From the NCBI RefSeq assembly GCF_022458985.1, contig NC_061789.1, forward strand, positions 13,672,357 through 13,736,356: 64,000 bases of DNA, written 5' to 3'. How positions within the stretch are numbered: the stretch's first letter is position 1; each line of letters starts with the position of its first letter. The notes beneath the pieces were generated by a model. The model was given only the letters and a program-made list of their open reading frames with translations. It was not told the DNA's origin and made no database searches. Below are positions 23,500-35,600 of this stretch, in pieces. This stretch comes from Mugil cephalus (taxonomy: Eukaryota; Chordata; Actinopteri; Mugiliformes; Mugilidae). Made by a program: the position numbers and the translations under genes.

Positions 23500-25417
23500 T
23501 TATCTTTCCCTTGGGTCTTTGGTGACGCCGCTTGCTCCCTGTCTCTCCTTGATCTTACGCATTGTACTGAGGAAAAATTCATACCAAAAAAAGATGAAGC
23601 CTGTCGACAGCGCAGCCTTCACCAGACTGGGCGAGAGGCCTTTGAAGAAGCCTCGGATGCCCTCCTCTTTGGTTATTTGAACCATGCAGTCCAACAGGTT
23701 TCTGTAACTCCGCACCTGCACATGAGAAACAGGATATGACAGTTACACACTAGGCCATGATTGTGTGCGCCAGTGATGGGTGTATTATGCTGTGTAGGAT
23801 CTCACCTGTCCAAAGTGAACTCTGGCTTCTTCAAAGCCCCCCACCTGCAGTCTCTTTTTGAACAGGTCAAAGGGGTATGTGAGTGTTTTGCTTATCATTC
23901 CAGCTCCACTGCCACTGATCAGGCTTCTAAAGTTTCCTTGAAGGGAGAAACAAACAAAAAAAAAAAAAAATCAAAGGATTTTAGATTTATGTGTACATCA
24001 ACATGTACGTAACTGTGCGGCATGGTGCGGGTCTGCAAGCTAAATGTCCACTGACCTCCTGAGTTTCCGGTTTTGGGTGGCGGGTCCAGCAGCTTTTTGA
24101 AGACGTTGTAGAAGAAGAACTGCAGTCCGGCGTAGGGAAACACTGCCAGCAGTGTCGGAGACAGGCCGCGGTAAAATGTCAGCGCTCCCTCTGAGCGCCA
24201 CATTGTCGAGACGGCATGTCGCAGGTTCCTGTACACCTGGCAGAAGGTTACGGCCAAGTGCACAAAATTTTAATCCCAGCGGAAAATTACACACGTACGT
24301 AGTTTTTTTGTGCGCTTGACGACTTGGAGGATAGCCCCGAACTTCCCCCACCAACACAGTTGGTTCTGGGATTGTTATGTTGTTATTGATGATATAGCCA
24401 CGAGGTACGAGATGAAGCCACGAGGCCCAAATAAGTGTCGGAAAATGAACTGATGGGTTAACCATCAAAAATGAAATTGTGTTAAGGCAGAAGACTTTTA
24501 ATACTTCTTATTTTTTTAATATTTCTGAGGTCTTTTGCTAACCTGCAGATGCCCTGTGATAATTTTCTAACTTTTACTAAAGAGGTGGTTTCTTAAGTCA
24601 TACCTTAGGCTCTCCCTGAGCTGCAAAGCGTGTCCGCAGCGTGTCCAGAGGCTGGCAAACCACGGTAGCAGAGCAGGCTGCCAAGCCGCCACAGACAAAG
24701 TGAACCCCTGGTGTCCGGCTGTCATACGCCGTCGACTTATGGACCATCTCGGTCAGGAACTCAAAACTGGCAAACTGCAAATCACAATTAATCGTGTTAC
24801 TGGGGTTTTGTGAGAGAGAGACAGAGATATAATATATGTATGTGCGTCATCGTGCAGTCGTCCCACCTGGACAGCCCCGTAGCCGATGGACAGGAGCTGC
24901 GCTGGGATGTGGCCCTTCCAGAAAGCAGTGAGCCCCTCCTCTGAATAAATGCAGCGTGAAGCCTGAAAGATTCCCCAGTACTTCCCCTCTGGCCTTTTTG
25001 AAGACACATCCTCTATTTGCAGCTGTGGAGGGAACAAAATACTGATAAGCACTCGGGAAAAAAAAGAAGAATTTCTATTTTTGTGACAACATTTTCTACG
25101 ATTGCTCACATGCGATGCAAAGTGATCAAGAATCACACAAGCCAAATCAATGATGATGATTGCGTAGACTGTGTAGTATATACAAATAAATGCAAGTCAC
25201 TTTGAATTATCACTGAACTCTCTTCTGCCACAGCCTAAATTCAGCAGTGACATGTCAAGCAACACATACGCGGTTCAGTCATTACCTGAAATCTGATTTT
25301 AAGGACGTCGAAAGGACTGATGAGGGCTCTGGTGACCATCCCAGATGCTGACCCAGCCAGCACTGCCTCCTCTGTGGTGACAGCTACACCCTGAGCACCA
25401 GGGTCATAGCCCACCAT
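23500..25417 (-). CDS. slc25a19: Mitochondrial thiamine pyrophosphate carrier
   Basis: Inner-membrane mitochondrial carrier that imports thiamine pyrophosphate into the matrix for pyruvate, 2-oxoglutarate and branched-chain dehydrogenases. Six coding exons on the minus strand: 25417-25286, 25022-24867, 24774-24604, 24236-24056, 23936-23806, 23715-23500. They predict 328 aa (human 320). Start MVGYDP matches the family; the ATG context has G at -3 and G at +4. All three carrier signatures PX[DE]XX[KR] are present: [11 protein letters not shown] (residues 34-44), [10 protein letters not shown] (137-146) and [11 protein letters not shown] (234-244), one per two-helix repeat. [17 protein letters not shown] and KAALSTGF are family landmarks. 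Tail-to-tail with pitpnc1 and head-to-head with mif4gd. Confidence 0.96.
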
Positions 25418-27048
25418 GTCTCCACAAAGTTATGCAGGCTCCTGTTCACGCGGAAATGATGAATACTTTGGTATTTTGCAATCAAGTCACATTTTGATGT
25501 GCAAGTCACATCAAAATATATGCCATTATTTCACAACATATTACTAAAATTAAAACATAGCTCACTTGCAAGTGTGCACGCTTGTACTGCAAGTTTGCTT
25601 ACTCGTAAGGTTACAGTTATAATTTAGTACTTTCAATACAATACAATACAGTAACATACATGCGGGAGACAAGCTGCTGTCCTTAGGACTCAGCTTAACT
25701 AAGATAACAACAGATAAACTACAGAGCGCTACAAACCTGGCAGCGGTAACAAAGGAAGACATAGCTTACCTTTTAAACTAAATGATAAATATAACTCCAG
25801 CGGACGACCTCGACGCCCATAAGCTACAATTAATAGGACAACATGTCCCTTCTGCTCACCTCAAACCATTGAGTAAAATGTATTTCCGGGTCGTCGCACG
25901 CCGCCTTTCGAATCCGTAATATCGAAGCTGAAATATCGCGGCAAGATGAATCACAGCTTAATTTCTTGAGACCGAATACACGATATCCACAATGTGCATT
26001 TATTTTTTAGCTTTTGATTTTTTTGAGTTATTCGATGCGTGAGGTCTTCGTTTAAACAGACAGGACACAATATAGACAAACGTAAGGAGAGGTCGTTTTT
26101 TGTTTTATTTTTCTGCGGGCGTTACGTTTGTTTGGGTGGGGCGGCGAGAGGCAGGGATCTATCTTGCCGTTGACACAGCTTTGGTAGGCGGCGTCGAACG
26201 TCAGCTCTAATAGTCGAGCGGTATCATCCTGGATGCGAGGATTTATCGTTCAATAGTTACATTTGCGCTCATTATTCTCAATTAGTAAGTAAACGATTTA
26301 AAACACCTCTCTGAAAACTTGATATAGTCAATTTTTGCTCGTCCGTTATCTTTTAGTGAGTAGGTTTTATCGTAAGTTTGTCAGTAAACATGAACTGAAA
26401 CTCGTATAGAAGCTAGCCTCACGTTAAATGTATAACTGAGCAGAACACACTAGCTGATGTAACTCATAAATATTAATAAGATAACCCTAATTCCTCGTTT
26501 ATTGAGAGCTAAGAATTAAATCCGCTTCGTTATCTGTCGATAACGTAGTGACGAACCAAAACAACTGTGAGCAAGTAGCTGTTAGCTAAGATGCAACTTT
26601 ACATGTAACTTACCTGTAGTTGGACCATATCCTGTATTTGCAGCATGTTATTTTTATGTCATCGCTAGTTCTGCCTAAGTCTTTTTTAATTTTTCACAAA
26701 TATCATGCATAATTTGCCATTGGGCTTTCGTTGAATCTGTTTGGCTTTGGGTATTTGATGACGTTTCAGTTGACCTGCCATGTAATCCCCTCAGAGAAAG
26801 AGCTGTGGGCAGCAGCACATTTGATGGCTGTGCAGGATTGTGTGGTTATTGTTGTCAGACAACTTGCTCTGGGGGCCCGTGACTTTGATTGTACACTGTG
26901 CCGGGGATATAATTCTAACCAGTGTTTGGAAACTTCTGCATTCATATCTGAAAACACTTACTTTCAGCCAAAGGGCAACGTGCTAAAGAGCTGTCTGATC
27001 TTCACAGCGTGACCGCTCTCTGGTGTCGTTTGAATACAGTCGCCTGGA
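25418..27048. promoter_or_regulatory. Divergent promoter and 5' UTR region, slc25a19 / mif4gd
   Basis: The two start codons face away from each other, 1.6 kb apart. GC-rich, CpG-bearing sequence at about 25860-26230 contains a GC-box-like ggggcggcg near 26138. A donor-like GTAAGT at 26285-26290 and an acceptor-like tacag just before the mif4gd ATG suggest a noncoding first exon for mif4gd. An acceptor-like aacag before the slc25a19 ATG suggests the same there. Transcription starts were not determined. Confidence 0.5.
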
Positions 27049-29014
27049 ATGGAAAACTCTACAGACGACTACAGAATCCAGTCATTTGACCTGGACACAC
27101 AGATGCTACTGAAAACAGCATTAAAAGGTGCCGTATTTTACCACAGTTTAACAGGAATTACAGTAACATAATTCATTCAGATGTCTGTCAAAAACCTGTT
27201 GTTGGGTTTTACTGGGATGCCCCCATTCTCCAAGGTGAAACAAAGCACCTGACGTTCACGTCTCTAGGGTCTAGATCTGCTTTTGTTTTTTTTTTGATAT
27301 GCCGTGACCTGGATGACCGGAAATATTCACAGACATTGTCTAAAGGCTTTTTCTTCTTCTAGATCCAAGTTCAGTGAACCTAGAGAAGGTGTCCGATATC
27401 ATCATGGACCAGTCCTTAAAGGACACGTTGTTCAGCAAAGAGGCCGGACGCATTTGCTACACTATTGTGCAGGTTAGTCCTGACGGCGCTTTACTATTTG
27501 AGTGTTTAGTGAAGTGCACGGACCAAAACACTGGGCAATTCAAACGCAAAAAAAAAAAAAAGATTTGATTGAGTCTCTTTAACCAAATTCTTAATCCTGT
27601 TGCCTTATTAATGCCTTAAACGGGTAAGTTACACCGGAGCAGCAGGAGACTCATAAATCGGCTTACTCGCGCTGCTTCGTCTCCTGACGTCCCCGCTGCC
27701 AATCTCTATCTCAACCAAGCGTCACTCCTCCTCCTCCTCCTCCTCCTCCGCGCAGGCTGAGGCCAAGCAGAACAATGGAAACGTGTTCAGGAGGAACTTG
27801 CTGAACCGGCTCCAGCAGGAGTTCATGGGCCGCGAGGAGATGAGGGACCGCTCGCTGCAGGAGTGGGTGCGCTACGTCACGTTCATCTGCAACATCTTCG
27901 ACAACCTCAAAGTAAGAGCGAGGGGCGGTTCATTCACGTCGTCGCGTTTTAGTCTTTGTGAACCTTGAGCAACTTTGTTAATTTACTCAAAGTTCGCACA
28001 GAGTATGTAGGAACGGTCACGGTCATGAAGTAGGAAGTTGATGTCTGTGTGAAAGGGGGGTCAGAGTCAACAATATTTCCCTGTTGAACATTTTCTAAAA
28101 GAATTCCCTCTTTTGTACGTATTAGGTGAACAACATGCCGATGGTGGCCCTGGTCCATCCTGTGTATGACTGTCTGATGAGGTTGGGCCAACCAGATGCT
28201 CTGTTGAATGAGGAAGAGGTGAGCAGGAGTTCTTCTTGATTTAATTCTTATTTGCTGAATAAACTACTAAATAGATTAGAATAAAATGGTTGACACACTG
28301 AGTGTACTACTCTTCTCATTAAGGGAGCTGTGTTGCCATTACAGTTGGATACAGGCTTGTAACCACAGATTGCTTACGTCTTTGTACGTTTGCAACATGT
28401 GCGACATGAATTCCAGGCTCTGTTTGGATTTCTTTGTACATTTTATTAGCTCTTTGTGAGTTGTCAGCTCTTAAAGCTGCCATCTGGGAGGAGACTGGAG
28501 TCTTTAGGCCAAGACCAGCAGACTCAAGGACAACTACATCCACCAGGCTGCCAGGAAACTCAACTGTCTTCATTCAAGTCCCTGCAGACACTAACTAAGG
28601 ACTCTTAACTCTGGGTAGTGAGTTAGGTAGTGCAAAACACTGTATAAATTCACAACCCATCGGTGATTGATGGCATTCAGTTTCGTGGTACTCGGCTCAC
28701 ATCTAGATGGTGTGTGGATGGTATTACGGGGAGTATTTTGACAGTCGTCCAGTTTCCCTGAGCTGCGTCTCCTCCCTCCCCTGCAGGTGGACTGTCTGGT
28801 GCTGCAGCTGCATCGCATCGGGGAGCAGCTGGAGAAGATGAACGGCCAGCGGATGGACGAGCTGTTCTTCCTGCTCCGGGACGGCTTCCTGCTCCAGGAG
28901 GGCCTCTCGTCCATGTCCCGCCTGCTGCTGCTCGAGATCCTGGAGTTCAGGGCCGGAGGCTGGATGCTCAGCGGCACCGCCCACAAGTACTACTACAGCG
29001 AAATCGCAGACTAG
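27049..29014 (+). CDS. mif4gd: MIF4G domain-containing protein (SLIP1)
   Basis: Small cytoplasmic protein made almost entirely of one MIF4G HEAT-type fold. In mammals it bridges stem-loop-binding protein and translation factors on histone mRNAs. Exons: 27049-27127, 27363-27472, 27756-27911, 28126-28218, 28787-29014, giving 221 aa (human 222). The translation follows the family throughout: YRIQSFD, LFSKEAGRICY, RRNLLNRLQQEF, WVRYVTFICNIFDNL, NNMPMVALV, VDCLVLQLHRIGEQLEKMNG and the C-terminal HKYYYSEIAD. The third exon's acceptor uses a CTC microsatellite as its pyrimidine tract. The gene is head-to-head with slc25a19 and tail-to-tail with mrps7. Confidence 0.96.
27725..27749 (+). repeat. (CTC)n microsatellite serving as polypyrimidine tract
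   Basis: Twenty-five bases of CTC repeat end six bases before the exon at 27756, so the repeat is the only visible pyrimidine tract for that acceptor. Confidence 0.85.
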
Positions 29015-30245
29015 GACGGTGACAGGAGGACTAAGGAGGACACCTCTCCTTAGTCACCGCCACTGATTCTACTTAAAACCAGCAGCAGACTCTTTCCAGG
29101 TTATCATTGGAGGGGTTTGAGAAGACGGCTGTTCGTAAAACCGCCAAAAAAGACTTTGCTGGATTGCTCTCTGCGTTTGATAATATGTCTGAGGCATGGC
29201 GTCGTGGATGTGGTACGTGCAATAGTTCAGTTAACGAGGTTTAGCCACATTCAGGTGCACTTTGTTCAAAAGAAGTTTGTTTTATAATTTGTATAGAGAA
29301 GCTTTTTTTTTTCTTCCAAGTTTTTAACCTTACATTCCTGATTTGAGGAAACATTTCAGTTTACCCAACCCAAAGGAGTTGGAAGAGACATTTTGGTCTT
29401 TGCTTTAATATTAACTGCTGTTTTATTCAGTTGGAAATTGGGTTAATATTTTAGTTGGTGTAGAATTGCATTGTTACAAATGTTTGAATTGCAGTTCTAC
29501 TTTGTCCTCCTTTTACCATTTAGCAGAGCTGTGTCGTCATGGTCTTAATTCAGGGATTTTCTTTTTATCATTCCTGTTATTTTTATTTTATTTTGTTACA
29601 ACTTAACAAATAGACCAAAAGTGTGATTGAACGTAATATTTGGACCATTTTCTACAGACAGGTATTACATTTTTTGCAGTATTTGTTTGTTAAAACAGAA
29701 GTGTGCCAACATGAACAACATCCAGCGCAGATAAATCCACAAAATCAAGTGAAGGCGTTGATTTGCAGTCAAGGTGCTAGAGGAGTCCCTCTCACTTTTC
29801 CTTTTCGCGAGTCTGTTTTAAGTGTGCACTTAGTAGTGAAATGTTTTCATATCAATTGAGGTTTCATCAGCACTAGTTACACCCTGTAGTTGAACCGTCG
29901 ATGCTCAGTGGCAACTTTAAGGTCTTCAACTGGAGCTGTGCCTTGGATTCACTCCGATACAAATATACACTTAATGTCATGCTGTTAAAATACTACATCT
30001 GTCGGAAATGTTACACACTATAAACCCAGAAAATTTAAGTAAACCAATCTTAAACTGAAATTTCATGTCAAGGATGATTTTTTTTTAAAGGCTTACAGAA
30101 GCTACTGGAAAACTTGTTCACGGTGCGAGAAATGGATTAGATTCCTTCTTTCTGCTTCATGTATTTTATGACCAGGCAGATTAATGAACACATGCCAGAT
30201 CATTAGGTACACGGGTGAAAATAAATGGAGTCCCTCAAGGAGACC
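29015..30245 (+). other. mif4gd: mif4gd 3' UTR
   Basis: AT-rich sequence without coding potential. AATAAA signals at 30220-30225 and 30359-30364. The first places the end near 30240, touching the mrps7 3' end; the second would overlap it. Confidence 0.55.
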
Positions 30246-30249
30246 TGAC

Positions 30250-30649
30250 TGCAGTTTTTGCATCTGTATTTTATTAGTTTTATTACATTTCAACATTTTT
30301 ACTCACTTTGTTTTTTTTTTTATGGTTGTTTCATATTAAATGGAAATCTTTTTGTTCTAATAAACGTTTGGAAGGTTCTTTATTCGGTTTGTGTTGAATG
30401 TGCATTAGTCACAAGTACATTTAAACACTGCAACGTGTCGTACATGATGAAAGTTTTTGAATACAAAAAGCGACGGCGACTTCGGTTTCCTTTAACACGC
30501 ATTTCACTCCTCAGACAAACAGTCCTTCACCAAGAGCATTTTTCCATGTTGTTCAATATTTACAATAGAGCTTTGACTCTTTGCAACCGACGTAACGTCT
30601 GTCCCAAGATGTCGCTCCGCGGAAACATTTTCAAACTGTTTTTTTCCTG
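30250..30649 (-). other. mrps7: mrps7 3' UTR
   Basis: Follows the minus-strand stop at 30652-30650. Minus-strand AATAAA signals lie at 30284-30279 and 30275-30270. Confidence 0.5.
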
Positions 30650-32361
30650 CTACCACCAGCGGTAGTGGGCATAGGCTCTGTTGGATTCGGCCATCTTGTG
30701 CAGCTCATGCTTCTTCTTGACAATGTTGCCCTCCTTGATGAAGGCCGCCTGCAGCTCCTGGGACAGTTTTTCATACATTTTCGTGCGCCTGTGTTTGTTT
30801 TCCCGGCACTCTGTGATTATCCACTTCATAACGAGATAGCGCCGTCGGTTGTCTGAAAGCGGGATGGGCACCTAGGATCCAAACCCACCAGGATATAACG
30901 AATCATCTACATGTTTACCACAAGACTGTTTCCAAAGAACAAACTTTAAAGACGACAGAAACATCTCATTCTAAAATTGTTACTGACGTCAAACGACGGT
31001 TTCATGCTGAAAACCGCTTTCCTGTAATCAACCAAATGTACCTCTCTACTGACCTGGTAATACTTTCCACCTTTCTGCACGCTGGCCAGCCCAACAACAG
31101 GCTTACAGTTCTCCAGAGCCTGGTGAAAAATGGTGTACGGGTTGCACTCGATCTCGTGTTTCTTCTCCTCAGGAGATTTGTGGTATTTCTCCACCTGCTT
31201 CCTCTTTATGTGCTCTAATGTCTACAAAAAGAGGTGAAGTTCAGTTTTATTATATCACGCCAAAAAACCAAGCAACTCTGGGAGTGACCAGTGTCTGCTG
31301 TTTTACCTGCGTCATGATCTCTCTGGCCAAAACCTTGTCTCCGTGTTTCATAATCATGTTGATGAATTTACTGAAAAGCAAAGAGGAGAACGATCGCGTC
31401 ACATCCTCAACCGAACACGTGATTGTCTCCCGCCATGAGCTTTCGTTTGTCCTACCTTATGACTGGGTCGTTGAACACTGAGCTGGTCGCTCCGCCCGTA
31501 GCCGCCTTGATGGGTCTGAGCAGTTTGAGCTCACGCTGCTCCTTCTCCTCGGCGCTCAGCTCCGCCTCTGGTCGGCTGTAGGTCTCCTTGTTGAAGTCTG
31601 GCTCCAGATAGTAAGGGTTGTATCTGCTCCATCTCACCAGGAACACTCTGCAAACAAAGTACATGCGAGAGAGCAGAAAAACTATGAGAGAAGGTCACGT
31701 GTTGAGACTGGAAACAATTAATCCATGAGTAAAACGACAGAAAATGAAGCTGAGGCAGCAGGGATCATCAAGTGCCAACAGGTCTATAATATAAACACTG
31801 GAAAACTATTTTGACGCATTGCAAGTCACCAGATGTTTTCATGTATTTATTTATCGGTATTTTATTTTAGCTATTACAAAATAAATAAATAATGGTATTT
31901 AATTTTAACATTTATAAACCTATGAAAATAGAATTATACAAAAATATTCGTTAAATACAGCCGAAATTGACTTGTTTTCTTCTTTTACATGTTTAATGCT
32001 ATAATACATGAAATAATTTAAATAGCCTCATGCATGAAAACAAAAACGACAAAGGATGACATTTTTAAACGTGTGATATCCATTTGTGAAACTTCATCTC
32101 GTAAATTATAAGACGATCTATTACAAAAAAAAAAAAAAAAAAATGTAACTGCCGTATCCTTGCCACAATCTTTAAGTCGTGATGGGTAACACACAGGCTC
32201 GCAATGTGGCCACCGAAGTTACATTAGTAAGTTGGCACCGTATAACAAGACAGCATCGTAATATTAAAATAGTAATACTGCCTGTTAACATTTGTGTCTT
32301 AAACATGATAGAATTACCTGGGTGTCCAAGGTTTTAATAATCCTGAGATGGAGGCAGCCAT
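30650..32361 (-). CDS. mrps7: Mitochondrial small ribosomal subunit protein uS7m
   Basis: Component of the 28S mitoribosomal subunit that organises the 3' major (head) domain of 12S rRNA. Exons on the minus strand: 32361-32318, 31647-31456, 31370-31307, 31221-31054, 30871-30650, giving 229 aa (human 242). The N-terminus [20 protein letters not shown] is basic and lacks acidic residues, as expected for a matrix-targeting signal. The S7 fold is clear: [64 protein letters not shown] and [16 protein letters not shown] at the end. The start codon sits in a YY1-like context (AAGATGGCTGCC). It is head-to-head with gga3. Confidence 0.96.
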
Positions 32362-32622
32362 CTTGAAAATGTGAGCGTTGGTAAGGACCCCAGATTAGTA
32401 TGTCCTACAGCTGCCTTCGAGAAAAAGAAATACATAAACAGCAGGGATACACTAGGTTCAAAATCGACCTCTCATTAGATACATTTTAATATCAATAAAA
32501 ATTACGATTTAATATATTTTAAAAAATAAATAATGTTTCTTTTTGGTAAGGGGAAAATTCACGACCATTCATTTTGGACTCTCGCGGAGACGCCAGTGAC
32601 ATCACGCGATGTTTTCAGTGCT
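32362..32622. promoter_or_regulatory. Compact bidirectional promoter, mrps7 / gga3
   Basis: Only 261 bp separate the two divergent start codons. The interval carries a near-palindrome TCTCGCGGAGA (about 32579-32590, one base longer than the TCTCGCGAGA element common in bidirectional promoters) and a CRE-like TGACATCA at 32597-32604. An out-of-frame ATG at 32609 precedes the gga3 start at 32623. No TATA box is evident. Confidence 0.65.
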
Positions 32623-35600
32623 ATGGCGTACCAGGAAGGGGAGTCGCTTGAATCTTGGCTTAGTGAGTGATTAATCTCATTTTATGAATGGCTTAGCTTG
32701 AATAATTGGCTAGACGCGTTTTATCGGATGACGAGATTGAAAATCCGTCAGTGCCGGAGCTGTCAGTGCGTTAATAGTTGCTTTCAGCTCTTTGACAGCT
32801 ACTGGAGGTGTCATTCTAGGCAGTGTCTGCATCATTAGCAGGAGGGGTGGAGAGCAGTAATAAACAGTGTCTGGGGCTCATTTACAAGAGACAGCTCAGG
32901 AAGTGCAATGACTGATCAGAGGGATCAAGCTTCATGTATAGTTAACTCTCAGCGCAGCTCGCATGGCAGAAACAGATTTCGTGTGAATGATGAATGAACT
33001 GTAAACAATGAACAATACATCTGTTATTACCAAGAGGCAGAGTGACAACAATTACTGCACTGTCACTGGCACAATACCCAGGGGGAGACATAGTCACAGT
33101 GGGATGTGAGCAGTGGAAAGTCAACTTAAATACTTAAGTGCTTAAATAATGTTGTACTATTTATTATACCTATTTGACAGTAGATGTGACTGGCTTATTC
33201 ACATTATATAATTAAGTGCATTGCTCTGCTAAAATTGCACTGGTGGCAATTTTTAAGCGAGTGTTTGGTTCAAATCTACACATTTCTGACGTACATCTTT
33301 GTATATGACTAGTTAGCAGTTAACCACAAAAAGGGGAACTATGTTTAATCTCCAGAGATCATTACATTCAGATTCAATTTCCATTTATATAATTGCATAA
33401 AGCAAAGAAACAGGAATTTGTCCCAAGGTATAAATACAAATTTGTATCATTTAATTTTATTTCCCTGATTGCAGGCAAGCATGCCCGCCCGTTAGTGTGT
33501 GAATGGGTGAAAGAGAAACATTGTACAACACTAAGCTAAACACGTTTACAGACTCAACAACAATATGCAACCGTAATAATGTTCAGTTTATATTGAAACT
33601 GGCGAAATTACATAATTTTGGAGGATGAATTTTGTGGTGCTGCAAATGTGTATTTATAATTATTTATTTAGCCTACCCCACTGACATAAATGCAGCTGTG
33701 GAAATAATAGAAACAAGTGTCCATATAACGTAATACAAGTCAATAGTACTACAAAGCTGCAAAAAGGGAAACACAGTTGAATCAACAGCTCTCTCACTTG
33801 GTTGAAACTAACGCTGAATATCATAATGACATATAATATCCGTCATCAAAGCTAAGATTTATTTCAGGGCTGTTATATTTCAATGCATTTATTTTCACTA
33901 GTGCACCTAATAAACTGGCAAGTGAGTGTAAAGGTGCACACCAGTCATCACATCGACAATACAAAATTTACTGTTTGGTTCTCTTTGGCGCCACCTATAG
34001 GAACGCGCAGTAAGTGCGTTTTTTAACCTCACTACCCACAGACGCGGGCCATGTTGCCTGGGTAACGTTGCCCTTTCTTTGTTTAGCCTTTGTTTAGCCA
34101 AAGGTACATTTACTTGCAACTGTAACAAAGAAGATAAAAAAATCAACCAATGTGGAGGGAGTTTATCAAGGGAGCCCATCGTTTTAGCTCTGCCTAACAG
34201 CTGGTGTCATTAAATGTGCACAGCTATTGTGCGGAAATGTTGCCACAGATTTGTAATACTATAAATGCCTATGTACCATTTAATAAATAAGTGGGTGATA
34301 GACTCACCTGTGTTGCCTCACTTGGTGGTTGAATGTGACTTATGAAAATATATGGGCACTTAAAGACTTTTACTTGTAATGATAAATGAGGAGGACTGTT
34401 ACGTCGATAATGCACTTTTATTTAAGAGTTTAAGAGCCGTCCATTTCTGACAGACAAAGCCACCCATCCGGCAAACAGGCAAGAGGACTGGGAATACATC
34501 ATCGGCTTCTGTGATCAGATCAACAAGGAACTGGAAGGGTACGTTCAATACCAAAACGTTTGTGAAGATTGTTAGTCATCCATTCATGGTATGTTTGGTA
34601 ACAGGGAGTCTTTGTAACATTTTTGGGAAGCGTTTACTGATTCGTGGGGTCAGTGAGGTCAACAGTTGGGGTCATTAGTTCAATTGCTGACAACAGTACA
34701 GTCATTGACCATCATGTGGTCATCCAGATTTTTTTTGTTTTGCAGTCCTCAGATCGCAGTAACTCTACTCGTGCACAAAATCCACTCTCCTCAAGAATGG
34801 GAAGCGCTTCAGGCTCTGACCGTAAGAAACGATACAACGCAATGGCTAACGCGTGTCCTTTTTTTGTTGTTGTTGTTTTCTCATCTACTGAATGATCCGT
34901 TCACGGAAGCATCTTTTTTTCCAGGTGTTGGAGGCGTGTATGAAGAACTGCGGGAAACGGTTTCACAATGAAGTGGGGAAGTACAGATTTTTGAATGAGC
35001 TGATTAAAGTTGTCTCTCCAAAGGTCAGTTGTCTTCATCTTTGTTTTGACTTTACGCTGACTAGAAGCCTGCTGAATGATAGTCTACCGTCCTTATATCT
35101 CCAGTACATGGGTGACAGTGCGCCGGAGAAGGTGAAGAATAAGATCGTAGAGATGCTGTACAGCTGGACCGTTGCTTTTCCCAACGAAGCCAAGATCAAC
35201 GAAGCCTACCAGACGCTGAGGAGACAGGGTGGGTAGAGATGTGGATCAATCAAATGGTGTAAAGGAAATATATCTGCCTTAAAGGAAGCTCCATCATTTG
35301 GTCTTCACTCTCTTCGCCAGGCCTCGTGACACATGACCCGGAGCTACCGCTGGACAGGACTCTGATTCCGTCTCCTCCAACACGACCTAAACACCCGGTG
35401 TTTGACAACGAGGACATGGGCAAGGTGAAAATAAAGCACGTGTGGTTAAGGGTTTTTTTTTTCTGTATTTGACTGGCTCGTTTTTTGTTTAATAATTTGC
35501 TCTAGGATAAAAACCAGGTTGTCAGTTTATTAGCGCGTTATGCGGATATTTACGTGCTCCTGTGTTTGTGTCTCTTTAGCTCCTTGCTGAGCTTCTCCGG

